From the NCBI GenBank assembly GCA_001599935.1, contig BCIJ01000016.1, positions 201,216-265,215 on the forward strand: a stretch of DNA of 64,000 nucleotides. Direction: 5' to 3'. The notes below the pieces were generated by a model that saw nothing but the letters and a program-made list of their open reading frames with translations, had not been told where the DNA came from and ran no database searches. The stretch's first letter is position 1. Every line of letters starts with the position of its first letter. The position numbers and the translations under genes were made by a program. This DNA is from Holtermannia corniformis. Taxonomy: Eukaryota > Basidiomycota > Tremellomycetes > Holtermanniales. Of this stretch, positions 33,009 to 43,058 are shown piece by piece.

Positions 33009-36000
33009 ATGTCGTCTGGAAGCTCATCAGAAGACGATGGGGATGACGCCGGTATCCTCGACTCCTTCACCGGTGTCGGTATGCGCCAGCTGCTCGCCGA
33101 GGCCGGTGTCGACCCCAGCCAGGACCTCGACTATGTGCTCGCACCCGGCGGTCGCAAGCGGGCACAGGCTTTCAAGATTGATGAAAACGAGCTCAACAGC
33201 GACAAGTACTATGTCGACGCAGATGATGACGATCTTCCAGAGGAGCATATCACGCCCGAAGAGGAGGAACGTCGGCGGCGGGAACGCGAGCAAGAGGCTC
33301 GGTATGCCAGACTGGCTATCAAGGCACAAGCACAGGCCAAAGCCCAAGCTAGAAGCGCTGCTCAGTCAAAAGCTGCAGTGCCAGTAGTCCAACTGAGCAA
33401 GGAAGAGATTCAAGCAGCAAAGAGACGCAAGATCATGAGCGATCACTTTCCGACGTTTAAGAAAGGCGAGAGGATCAAGTTCTCTCAGGTGCTTTATGCG
33501 ACCGAGAATGCGACCGAGAACAAGCCGCGCAAGCAACGTGGACAACCCAATGTGGTGACTTGTACGTGGTACAGCACCGTGACCATGGTGAGCACTGACA
33601 AGCTGCAGACTCGGTCCCCGCGCCTGTGCCAGGTCCAGATGCAGCCGTGACCTTTGCGTCCACTTCGGCTCTTCCTCCGCTTCCTCGCCATCGAAACCGA
33701 GATCCACTGTCGTCTGGACTCGCTCGCCACTTTGACGCCAGACAACTACGGGCGATTCAGCGCCAGGCCAACAAGTCTCACATTGGTATGACCGAGGGCG
33801 ACGCTCAGCCAACCTGGATCCAAGACTTGTCCCTGGACCGCAAGGGCAAAGGCAAACAAGTCGCGCAGCCAATCTTGATGGTAGACTTGATGGATTGGGA
33901 AAATGACATTGTATACGATTCAAGGTACGTGGCTCAACTAGACTGGCCACTCTGACAAAGTCTCAGAGAACCTCCGCGGCATACGGCGAAAAGCACAGTG
34001 GCGGAAGACGTGCAGAGACCAAGAAACCCCGCGTTGCTTGATGATTCGTGGCTCGACGATATCGTCTGGGATTCGCTCGCGAAGCCGCATGACATAGACC
34101 AGGTGGACGACATGATCCGAAGTATGTATTCCGTCATCCGCCACGAGTATAGCTAACGCATAGCACCAGTGCCCGGCTCTCCAAAAGACCGAGCAGCTGG
34201 GGATGACCTAGCCGCAGAGCTCGACCCCTTCAATCTCTCTAACGATGTCCTATACGCGGCAGCCCACGGCAGCGGACAGCAACGCATCCGTCAAACATTC
34301 GGCAATATTGAAGTTGTGCATGCTGGACCGGCAAAGTCGCTCCAGCTCCCATTCTACAAGACAAGTCTGTCCAAGACCGAAGCACGCTCTTGGCGACGGC
34401 CGGCACTACAGTTCCCCGTCGGCGTCACAATCGGGTTCAGCAAGTTGCGAAGCTCAAAGGATGCTGGCAGGAACGCCAAGGGTAGCGGGCGAACGGCGGC
34501 AGATCAAGCAGAGAGGCTGCGCTCGACCAAGGATTTGACGTTGAGTGAGAAGGGCGCGTTCGTGCTGCTCGAGTTCTCCGTGAGTAGCAGCCCTTGCTCC
34601 GGTGACGTTCTCACATAGCTGTAGGAGGAATATCCCCCCATCATGAGCGGCTTCGGCATGGGCACCACCCTCGTCAACTACTATCGCAAGAAGAACGACA
34701 AGGACGAAACGGTCCCAAAGGTGGGCTGGCTGAAATACCTCACCTTCGATTGTTGACTTTATCAGCTGGATTTTGGCGAACCGTCGATTCTCGAACCTGG
34801 CGATGCCGAGCCATACCTTCTAGGCTATGTAGATCCAGGCAAGGTCACCCAGAGCCTGCATAACAACCTGATCCGTGCGCCAATCTTCAAGCACACACCT
34901 GAAAGCACAGATTTCCTCGTCATCCGGTGAGCCGCATCGAGAGCGCGCATGGCCATCCTGATCGTCGCGTAGGCAAACGATCAACAACCAACCCAACTAC
35001 TATGTCCGGGAGATCAAGAACCTCTTCGTGGTCGGCCAGACGTACCCCAACGAATCGGAAGTCCCTGGTCCTCACGCGCGCAAGAACACCAACGTGACCA
35101 AGAACCGGCTCATGATTGTCGCGTGGAGCCTCATGCAACGCACCAAAGGCAATCGGATCAAACTGAGCAAGTTGATGAGGTACTTTCCGGATCAGACCGA
35201 GTTGCAGATGCGGCAGCGTTTCAAGACCAAGGGCAATGTCAGTGCATCTACTGGGCTCACAGTCTGGCTGACTTGCATAGGACTTTATGATCTACCACCG
35301 TCAAGGTCCGGATCAGGGGTATTGGAAGCTCAATCCCGACTACAATGGTCTGCCGTCCGGGCGCGCCAATGTGCAAGCTCTTGTGTCTCCCGAATCTGCA
35401 ATGCTCTACGAGGCCATGCAAGTCGGGGCTCGACACCTGCACGACGCCGGCTATTCAAAGACGGCCGACGGTGGTGTGGAGGATGATGTTGGCGAAGGTG
35501 GACCCCGGGGTGAAGGCCTCGACATTGAGCAGCAGCTGGCAGTCTGGACCACTACGACCAACTACAAGCACGCGGAAGCGGGCAAAGCGTGGCTCCTGTT
35601 GCACGGCGAGGGTGATCCCACGGCGAGAGGTGAAGGGTATAGCTTCCTTAAGACGTCAATGAAAAGCTTCTTCCTGCGTCGCGGGGAAACTGAAGCCGAT
35701 CGCAAAGGTATGTGAGACACTCGTCCTAGGCCCCGCTGACTCTGGCAGCTCAACTGGAAGAGGCCAAGAAGAATCCGTTGAAGATTTCGAATGCTGAACA
35801 GGCACGGATCTACGAGGAAGAAAAGCGAAAGATCTGGGATGCACAGGCTGCCTCACTCGGCAGCTCGGCCCCGCCGGAAATAAGCGACGACGAGGAAGAG
35901 GCAGACCGCGCTCAGCAGCGCAACCGTAGCAGCAGCGCACGCCACGGCTTCTCTCGCGCATCAAGCTTTCAAGCACCTTCTGCCTGGCAACACGAAAGCC

Positions 36001-36739
36001 CCCGTGGAAGAAGTCCGTCGGCTATGAGCAGAGGCAGCTCGGTAGATCGTGACGATGCGAGTGTATTCAGTGGCAAGGCCGAGGATCCGCAGGGCAGGGT
36101 CTTGCGTATCAAGCGCGTGGTGAGTGTGACCTGAGGATCGATACAGAACTCGCATGTCTGATGCCACACAGATCAAGGGCAAAGCCGAGTATGAGATTGT
36201 GCGCGACGAAAACATCATCAACGCCTACCTGGCTAGCCTCAAGACGGTGCGAGAAAAGGCAATGCTGCGGTCGGCGGAGAACTTGCGCGCGACCGGTGAT
36301 CCGGAAACGGACGCCATGGCGAAACGTGTTCTGCAAGAGGAGATTGAAAAGTTTAAGAAGAACCAGGCTCGACGCCTAGCGAGGAAGGGGGGTGATGATG
36401 AATCGCGGTCAGCGGTGAGTACTCTGCCAGGTCGCGAGCCGTCCTGATCGGTTTAGGGTCGCCGTTGCGGCGCTTGTGGACAGCTGGGTCATACGCGTGA
36501 GTTTGCGCTGCGCGCCCAAACATCGCTGACAGATCATAGGGAGCAACGCCAAGCTATGCCCCAATTTTGGAAAAATGTCGGCGATTGGCGAGAGTCCCGC
36601 TGCGACGACACCAAGCGCGCAGACTCCTGGCCTTGGCATGGGCAGCTACGGTGGCCTTCTGGACGCTGGCCATCAAGAGGTAGAGGCACCCACTGCAATC
36701 GGCAAGCTTACTCTCAAGATCCCCACAAAAATGGCTTGA
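33009..36739 (+). CDS. TAF1: TFIID subunit 1 (TAF1)
   Basis: CDS join(33009..33561,33609..33924,33967..34121,34164..34579,34625..34720,34766..34926,34973..35237,35281..35707,35749..36119,36172..36414,36457..36496,36540..36739), twelve exons, 1080 aa, similar to yeast Taf1 and without bromodomains, as is normal for fungi. It is the scaffold of TFIID at RNA polymerase II promoters. An acidic N-terminus (SSEDDGDDAGILDSFTG) resembles the TBP-binding TAND region. The central conserved domain is unmistakable: PPIMSGFGMGTTLVNYYRKK, then NNLIRAPIFKH, NYYVREIKNLFVVGQ and DQTELQMRQRFK. A C2HC zinc knuckle (CGACGQLGHTR...C, residues about 1004-1022) is split over exons 11 and 12. The C-terminus KLTLKIPTK is typical of TAF1. 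Confidence 0.95.
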
Positions 36740-36796
36740 TTGCAACGCAGAGTTGATGCATACATGCTGTACATGGGCATTGTGGTCTTGTCACGA

Positions 36797-37216
36797 CTAC
36801 AACTTCGGGCGAGCTTGCAGGTTGCCGGCGAGTGCAGCCCGATCGGCAACCAACTTGGAGTGCAATCTAGCGTATCCCAGTGTCTCGAAGCCAGTCTTGG
36901 TTTCCGTGAGGACTGTGTCTATGAGAGAGCGCACGTCATCGCAAGAGACCTTGAGCATGTCGAGCGCCAGCATCGTGGGAGGTAGGGAGTTGCGGCAGTC
37001 GTCGCTATTGATGAGCGTGTAAAGCTTCTCTAAATCGCGGCGCGTCTTGGTTGAGGCATTGTAGTAGCCCATAACCGTCTGTTGATGTCCATGGACGGCG
37101 CAAACGGGATTGTAGCACCCCTCCCCTGTGTGCATATTGTCATACTTGCGACAAGTGTCCAAAGCTTGCTTGACGATGGCGGAGTACGTTTCCTCGTTGA
37201 ACGTGTGAGATGACAT
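36797..37216 (-). CDS. Small Cys/His-signature protein, paralogue A (139 aa)
   Basis: Single open frame with no intron, unlike most neighbours. It has CYNPVCAVHG at residues about 34-43 and LDMLKVSCDDV at about 86-96. The same pattern C-x-N-x2-C-x2-H-G and MLK-x-S-C occurs in the next gene upstream (37535-37891), so the two are tandem paralogues. Helical segments surround the motif. The spacing C-x4-C-x2-H could bind zinc, or the Cys could form disulphides; neither is shown. No signal peptide is visible. I do not recognise the family. It is convergent with TAF1 (57 bp between stops). Confidence 0.6.
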   Translation of the reverse strand: MSSHTFNEETYSAIVKQALDTCRKYDNMHTGEGCYNPVCAVHGHQQTVMGYYNASTKTRRDLEKLYTLINSDDCRNSLPPTMLALDMLKVSCDDVRSLIDTVLTETKTGFETLGYARLHSKLVADRAALAGNLQARPKL

Positions 37217-37534
37217 GAGTGTTGCGTCGCACGAAGCTTCAGTGGAAGAGATACTTCAGCCCGAGAAGACTGAAAAGCTACATGCAAATCGACTGACATA
37301 GGAAGGCTTCCCTTCGCCTTCGGTGCAGTCTCACAAGTCCTTTGATCGACGTCATGCGCAAGAGTGACTTGGCCTTGGTGATTTAGTACAGGTGACTAAT
37401 CACCACCTGCTGTCGAAATCAAATAAGTGTGTAGAACAGGAGCAGTGCCGTTGTCATAACACTGGGCAGAGCGTAGCTGCGTTACAATGGTAAATAAACG
37501 CCCAGGATCCCGGGCGAGAATTCAAGGCTTGGCC
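37217..37534. other. 318-bp gap between the tandem paralogues
   Basis: No reading frame of note. It should hold the promoter of paralogue A and the 3' end of paralogue B. Confidence 0.5.
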
Positions 37535-37891
37535 TTAGACGCCGCGGCGTGTTTCGGCGAAAAAGTCCTTGGTGATGTTCCAGGAAAATAATTGACCAGA
37601 TGCTTCATATACGCTTCTCTGGCTCAAAAAGTACGTTTCGGCTATCGGCACGACCGCCGAGCACGATGACTTTAGCATCGTGGTGGCGAATGCGACGTTT
37701 TGCACATCGGCGGGCATCGTTAAGGCCAAGTTCCTGGCGGATGCATCATCGCGTAGCGATTTCGTTATCGAGGTTTTATTGCCGTGGGCGACACACCGCG
37801 TGTTGTTGCAGTTGTGAGTGGCAACGTCCCGTACTTGTGCCCGTGCGATCTCATACGCCGACTGTAAAGTTTGATCCAAGTCTGTGGTCAT
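37535..37891 (-). CDS. Small Cys/His-signature protein, paralogue B (118 aa)
   Basis: Intronless frame in the same direction as paralogue A. It has CNNTRCVAHG at residues about 28-37 and TTMLKSSCSAV at about 71-81. Overall sequence is strongly diverged from A outside these blocks and the helical N-terminus (SAYEIARAQVRDV versus SAIVKQALDTCRK), so the duplication is old or evolution is fast. Function unknown. No signal peptide. Confidence 0.55.
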   Translation of the reverse strand: MTTDLDQTLQSAYEIARAQVRDVATHNCNNTRCVAHGNKTSITKSLRDDASARNLALTMPADVQNVAFATTMLKSSCSAVVPIAETYFLSQRSVYEASGQLFSWNITKDFFAETRRGV

Positions 37892-38564
37892 GCTTCGTTA
37901 TGCGTCGTACTTCCCAAGCGCAGCGCCCTACTTGTACAGGTCGTTGAAGAAGGCGTAACGCGATAGAAACAAAGTAACTGCTTTCGAAGACGGGGAAAGG
38001 CAACTGTAAACCGATCTCGATGGAATAATATATATCGAAGAAGGCTGGCTAGCCAGATGGTATGTCCGTTGCGCGATCCAAGGAAGGCACAAAGATGCGT
38101 GCGATGCGATCATGTTCTTCGCATCCCAACACCAGACTTACACTCATCGGACTCAGGTTAGCGCTTGGCATGTTCCGGTCTAATGGGATCACACGACTGG
38201 CTGAGCATGATGTAAGCTGCAATGTCGCTGAATCTGGGATCTCTCAGTTGCTTGCGCACGATGTCAAGAGAAGGAGATGAATGTCGATTTGATTTCTTGC
38301 TCGTTGCCGCCGATGACTCACCTTGCACATGCTTCAGTGCCCATTGTTGAAGCCCGCGTGACGACATTGAGCAAGTCGAAGGCGCATGGTAATCTCTGTT
38401 GTCGCAGCGGGATGGTAGTGTCACGTTGCAATGTACGAGCTCAGGTATGGGATTGCGCCATACGTCTCATGAACACTGGTGCTTCTCAATACGGCGTCAT
38501 CTTGTCCGAGTACGATGCGATGCGATGCATTTCTATGTTGCACCGAGATCTTCCGGCTTCTGTT
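37892..38564. other. 673-bp region upstream of ERG2 stop, mostly non-coding
   Basis: Holds the promoter of paralogue B and the 3' flank of ERG2. A possible tiny minus-strand gene is listed separately; the rest shows nothing I can support. Confidence 0.4.
38158..38367 (-). CDS. Possible small protein, 69 aa
   Basis: Open minus-strand frame beginning MSSRGLQQWALKHVQG and ending CDPIRPEHAKR. Composition is protein-like (IVRKQLRDPRFSDIAAYIM), but there is no intron, homology or second line of support. A GTGAGT inside it could be a splice donor. Low confidence. Confidence 0.2.
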   Translation of the reverse strand: MSSRGLQQWALKHVQGESSAATSKKSNRHSSPSLDIVRKQLRDPRFSDIAAYIMLSQSCDPIRPEHAKR

Positions 38565-39502
38565 TCAGATCTTGCCCCGAAGCAGGTTTGAGATCATTTC
38601 ACGTCCGGTGATGCGGATCGTGTGATAAAGTGTTGGAATGTCGAGCGTTGAGAAAAAGGTGTCGGCGAACCCGAATGGCAACATGAGCGGGATCCAGCCT
38701 GGCGTTTGTTAGGCAAGCTCTGTTTAGTAATCACAGACCGAGACTGACCTCGAGCGTACTCCATCGCCCAGCTTTCGGCTGGCATCATGTACTGCTTGAC
38801 ATCACCGCGGGCGAGGTGATGGACGTCGCCGGGCAGGTAGGTCTCGCGTGTGAGCGCCCCAGCCTTGTACGCGTATTGGGAGCCCTGGAGGATGTGGAAG
38901 TAGTCGTCGGCGGTGTGGCGGCCCGAGTGACCTTCAGTCCCGACGGCAGTGCCAAAGATGATCAGGTACCTGCGCGGCGTCAGCTCGTGAACCTGAGCGA
39001 GATGGTTGCAGTCGTGATGACGCTCCGTTCATGCCATCATCACGGTGACCTAGCGACTCGACTCACTCGGTGATGCTAGCGTGAATAATAAACATGCTGC
39101 CCATGGCGCCGCCGGCATTGTTGAAGACCCATTCGGTCGGGTTGGTAAAGTCGGTTGCAATAGCGTGCGGGTGCGTCTCGGCGAGCTGCTGAATGATCGA
39201 CTCGACAATGTGCGTCGTGTTGGACTGGCCGCCTGCGCTGAGCGCGTTGGCATGCGCAATGGCCTTGAGTGCGGTTGCGTGCAGCGAAGGTGTGTCGAAG
39301 ATGTAGAACCGCTCCTGTAGGTACCATGTTAGTCCTAGACAGAGGCAAATTCGATCATTAAGCGGACCTTGATACCGTCGGCCCAGAAGCAAAAGGCTGT
39401 CAGCAGCCCGCCAACAATCGCCAATAGCGAGAGCCTGCGCAGAGTCGACGACTGCTGCTTTGAGCCCACACTGGACCCGGTCGCACGCGGTTTGTGGGCC
39501 AT
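38565..39502 (-). CDS. ERG2: C-8 sterol isomerase (ERG2)
   Basis: CDS complement(join(38565..38698,38749..38969,39067..39314,39368..39502)), 245 aa. It converts fecosterol to episterol in ergosterol synthesis at the ER membrane. Near the N-terminus is one hydrophobic segment ([17 protein letters not shown]). Family blocks seen: [56 protein letters not shown] and [18 protein letters not shown], ending [12 protein letters not shown]. The second intron is long (97 nt). The GTG codon upstream of 39502 is not needed as a start. It diverges from TRS33 over 221 bp. Confidence 0.95.
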
Positions 39503-39723
39503 TTTCGCAGTCGGATCAGTCACAAGGGTGTGGGTGGTGACACCTGCTGCGTGCCAAGAGTGTCGACTTTATGCTCGACAAGGTCGGACGGTCGGTATCG
39601 AACGACTTTTGGGACGCGCTTGACTTTCTCGGGGATCGGACATCCGACCGGGTCCGAGAGTGTCCGACCGAGTCCGAAGGTGGTGAGGGCCCTGTCACAG
39701 CTGTACCCTCTGCAACTCTAGCT

Positions 39724-40694
39724 ATGTCAGCTCGGCCGTCCTCATCCTCATCATCGCCCTACTCATCGACTCAACCATCGCTGCCGTCGGCGCTTCATCA
39801 GCTGGCCAGTCCAGTTCCGGCACTGGTTGATGCACAGCTGCCAGCGTATCTGCTGCCATGCGTACTTGACGCGTTGCGAGATAGTTCGCGTGCGGTTGTC
39901 AAGCGGCGGAGAGAGTGGGAGCGCTCAGAAGGTCTGAGCGGGCTGGGAGCCGGCAAGGGCAAGGGCAAGCAAGAAGCCGGCGACGACGCACGCGAGGAGC
40001 ACGAGCAGGTCGAGCAAGCATTGCGCGCGAGGATCGAGGCCCTTGGCCTGGCTGTCGGTGGGACGATCGCAGAGAAGTGAGTTGTGAGTATCCAAGTATG
40101 GAGTGAATTTACATTGTCCAGGTTATCGCTATCGAGACCGCCGCTGCCTACCCACTTGGACGTGATTAAATTTGTGTGCAAGGACCTCTTCCTGCACCTA
40201 TATGCACGCGGTATCGACAACCTGCGCACGAACCATCGGGTGCGTCGCAAGGCCGTGTGATTGGATCAAGCACCACTGACCTGTCACACAGGGAGTATAC
40301 GTGCTGCAGTCTCACATTTTCCCTCCGCTAGTACCGCTCAGTACCGCTGGTGATCCTGCTGCTCTCACAGAGGCAGCCAAGCTTGTAAGTACTACTTTCT
40401 CATGGATGTGTACCAATTGACCATTTGCAGCACATGCTCTTCCCACAAGCCGTGATTCAAGGCGCACTGGTACGGCTCGGCTTGCCAGCGGTCGTCGTTG
40501 CCGAGACCAGTGGACTGCCGCAATGTACGCTACGAGCTCCTTCAGGTAGTCTCTGACATCCCGTAGGCACATTCCAGATCAAGACGGTCAAGCCGCAGCC
40601 GGCCATTCCGTCTACAGGCTTGCAAACCGGTGGTCTGTCGACGAGTCAGAGTCACGGCGGTGCGGGGAGCGCTTCTGGGCCACTTGGCATGTAA
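39724..40694 (+). CDS. TRS33: TRAPP complex subunit Trs33/TRAPPC6
   Basis: CDS join(39724..40076,40122..40239,40292..40384,40431..40524,40567..40694), 261 aa. A core subunit of the TRAPP tethering/Rab-GEF complexes at the Golgi. Seen: a Ser-rich leader, then LPAYLLPCVLDALRDSSRAV, IEALGLAVGGTIAEK, LDVIKFVCKDLFLHLYARG, DNLRTNHRGVYVLQ and GLPQCTFQIKTV. This order is diagnostic of the Trs33 branch. The leader (about 30 residues) and a Gly/Lys-rich insert between the first helices make it longer than animal TRAPPC6, and the tail after the fold is Ser/Gly-rich. Confidence 0.92.
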
Positions 40695-40863
40695 TTCATA
40701 GTCTTGTGGACGATCCTACATACAAAGCTCGCCGGTCTCGAGTGGCTCCGATTGTAGCTGCGGTCAACCGCGGTGGCCACTGTGACCGGTTCGCGTTTGC
40801 CGCCGCCGAGCTCACTATCACTTCGACGGACCTGCTCCCATCTTAACAGTCAGCCAGCGCGAC

Positions 40864-42801
40864 ATGCCAGTCCAAGCACCGCACCGCAACCCTTGGCGTA
40901 GTCGCTTCCGCTCGCTGGCGTTTGCAGTCGGCGTCGGCACCACATTCTACCTCGTCACGTCGTATGCGCTCGACCGGATGCGAGAGACACGGATCAAGCT
41001 GTCGAGAGAACGAAGTGCAAAGGATCTGTGCGTTGGACGAGTTAGGATGACTAGCTGTAGCTGGCTGAGACGTAACGCGTGCGGCTAACGCGATCCCAGG
41101 CTCAAACGCTCCTTCACATCTACACTCTCCAACGTCTCGTTCACGCTCTATGCCCTGCTTCCAACCCTCGCCGAGCAACTGTTCGCGCGGTACGACGTCG
41201 AGGCCATCTCCACAGAGCTGCAAGGTCGATCGGGGGCGACCTCTGTGACGTCTACACCCGCTGCGAGTCTACTGCTGGAGCAGCCCGCACCAGCTGCTGA
41301 GCCTTCAGTGGCCGAACCGTCAAGGCATCCTGGCGACAGCTGGGCGAGCGAGTTCCAAGATCGTGTAAAAGAGGAAGCGCAGAGTGAAGGAACAGGCACA
41401 GAGCTTCACCTGAGCGTGAGCGAGTTAGGGACCGAGACGGACGATCAGGTGGGTTGGCTGGGCGGATGCGGTTGCAACAGCTCACAATGTTAGTACACCA
41501 ACTCGTCCATCTCACAGTCAATCTCTCTTCCACCCACATCTGCCTCGGCGTCTCCTACAAGCAACTCTTCGCCGCCGTTGGGCTCTTCGCCGCCAGAGCA
41601 CCCGTCTAAAACCAAGGCTGAGCTATGGAACGAACTCAAGGTCAAAAGTCGGTCGACATTCCGCACTACTACTCGTTGGCTAATCTGTATAAACAGGTCT
41701 CACACGATCGCTCACGACAGTCTACCTGCTCCCCCTGCTTTTGCTCTTGACCCAGTCTCAGCTCACTCTGCTCTCGCGGATCCACTACCTCCGCAGCGTC
41801 CGCGAGGCGTTGCCCGAGCCCAAGCCCGAGTACGCGACTCAGGGTGGGCGACCATCGATTTCAACGACGAAGAAGTCCGGTTGGCTAGACTATCTCTCTC
41901 TCGAGGGCATGGGCTTGAGCGAGTTTGCCGAGTCGTCCTCGGTGTCAATCAGCTCGGTGCTGCCTTTCGGTCTCGGTTCTCTTCTGCCGACTGGTAGCAC
42001 GACATCAGACGCACAACCGCCATCTACGCCTCTTGAAGATGATACCCCAGCGATCGACCCCGAGACCGAAAGGCTGTTCCTCTGCTTCTCGTGGTGGATC
42101 TTGCACGAAGGCTGGAAAGGGATCGCAGCGCGCGTCGAGGTTGCCGTCCGCGACGAGTTTGCATCGTGCGTCGTTATTGATCATGACTACAATGCTGACA
42201 CAATGCAGCTTCCCGCTGAAGCGTGAGCTCAGTCTTGCAGATTGGCGCGAGAAACTACAGAGTGTACGAGCGCGCGTCGAGACGGATGATGAGCTCGCGG
42301 GTGCAGCGCTGTATGAGTACGTCTCGAGTCAAGTCTCGAGATTCATAGTGACGGTCATAGCTTCTTACCCCACCTCCTCCCGCCCACAACACCAGCACAG
42401 TACCCAAACTCGCCGCTGCCAAGCTACCCCTACCCCCCGCCCTTGGCTGCACTACACACCCAATCAATCTCCCACCTCTCCGGTCCCGACTTCAAGCTCG
42501 TGCTCGCGCTCGGAGTGGGCCGAATGACGGATGCCTTGCTAGCGAGGTTGACAGAGGAAGTGTACAGTCCTGGCGCGGACGGTGTAGCGAACAAGCGGCT
42601 GGTCGACTGCCTACCGGTCATTACGCGTTGGGGACGCGGCGTGTGGGAGGGCGTGCCAGACGTCGGCGTCGAGGTCAGCTTTCGCCTCGTGTCCGCCTGG
42701 TCGTGCTGACAGTCGTCTAGGATCTGTTGGCGCTGCCCGAGCTCGAGGCGTTCGCCGCTCTCATCTTTGGCGACTGGGCTGTCGATTTGGATCGGGTGTA
42801 G
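40864..42801 (+). CDS. PEX3: Peroxin-3 (PEX3)
   Basis: CDS join(40864..41027,41100..41448,41494..41647,41697..42165,42209..42327,42396..42673,42721..42801), 537 aa. A peroxisomal membrane protein that recruits Pex19 with its membrane-protein cargo. A basic N-terminus and one transmembrane helix (LAFAVGVGTTFYLVTSYAL, about 18-36) are followed by FTLYALLPTLAEQLF. Next come TKAELWNELKVKSLTRSLTT, a hydrophobic stretch, and the conserved SWWILHEGWKGI. Exon 5's donor is a choice between 42328 and a site at 42321 with a shifted acceptor; both are in frame and differ by a few residues. Gly/Ser/Pro-rich inserts make it longer than yeast Pex3. Confidence 0.9.
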
Positions 42802-43058
42802 GAAAGGGCTGCGTGCTGGATAGTCCATGTTGTATGTAGCGATGCCGGGCAATACAAGGCTATCTCTATGTGAGACGCAAGCAGAGTCTGCGCCGACTAG
42901 ACTCTACAGTCGCGTCGCGCCGGGCGGGACAACATTGCAAGCCATCACTGATGATCGGTAGCCTTGACTGGGCACTGGGAATCGCGAACCGCCCCGCTCA
43001 AATCGCAGCGTAATCCAGCTGAACGATCCAACCCAATGAATGATGCATCGCGTCAAGT

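Noticed and set aside
33366..33950. 194-codon minus-strand open frame over TAF1
   Set aside because: Antisense shadow of TAF1 exons 1-2; no recognisable content.
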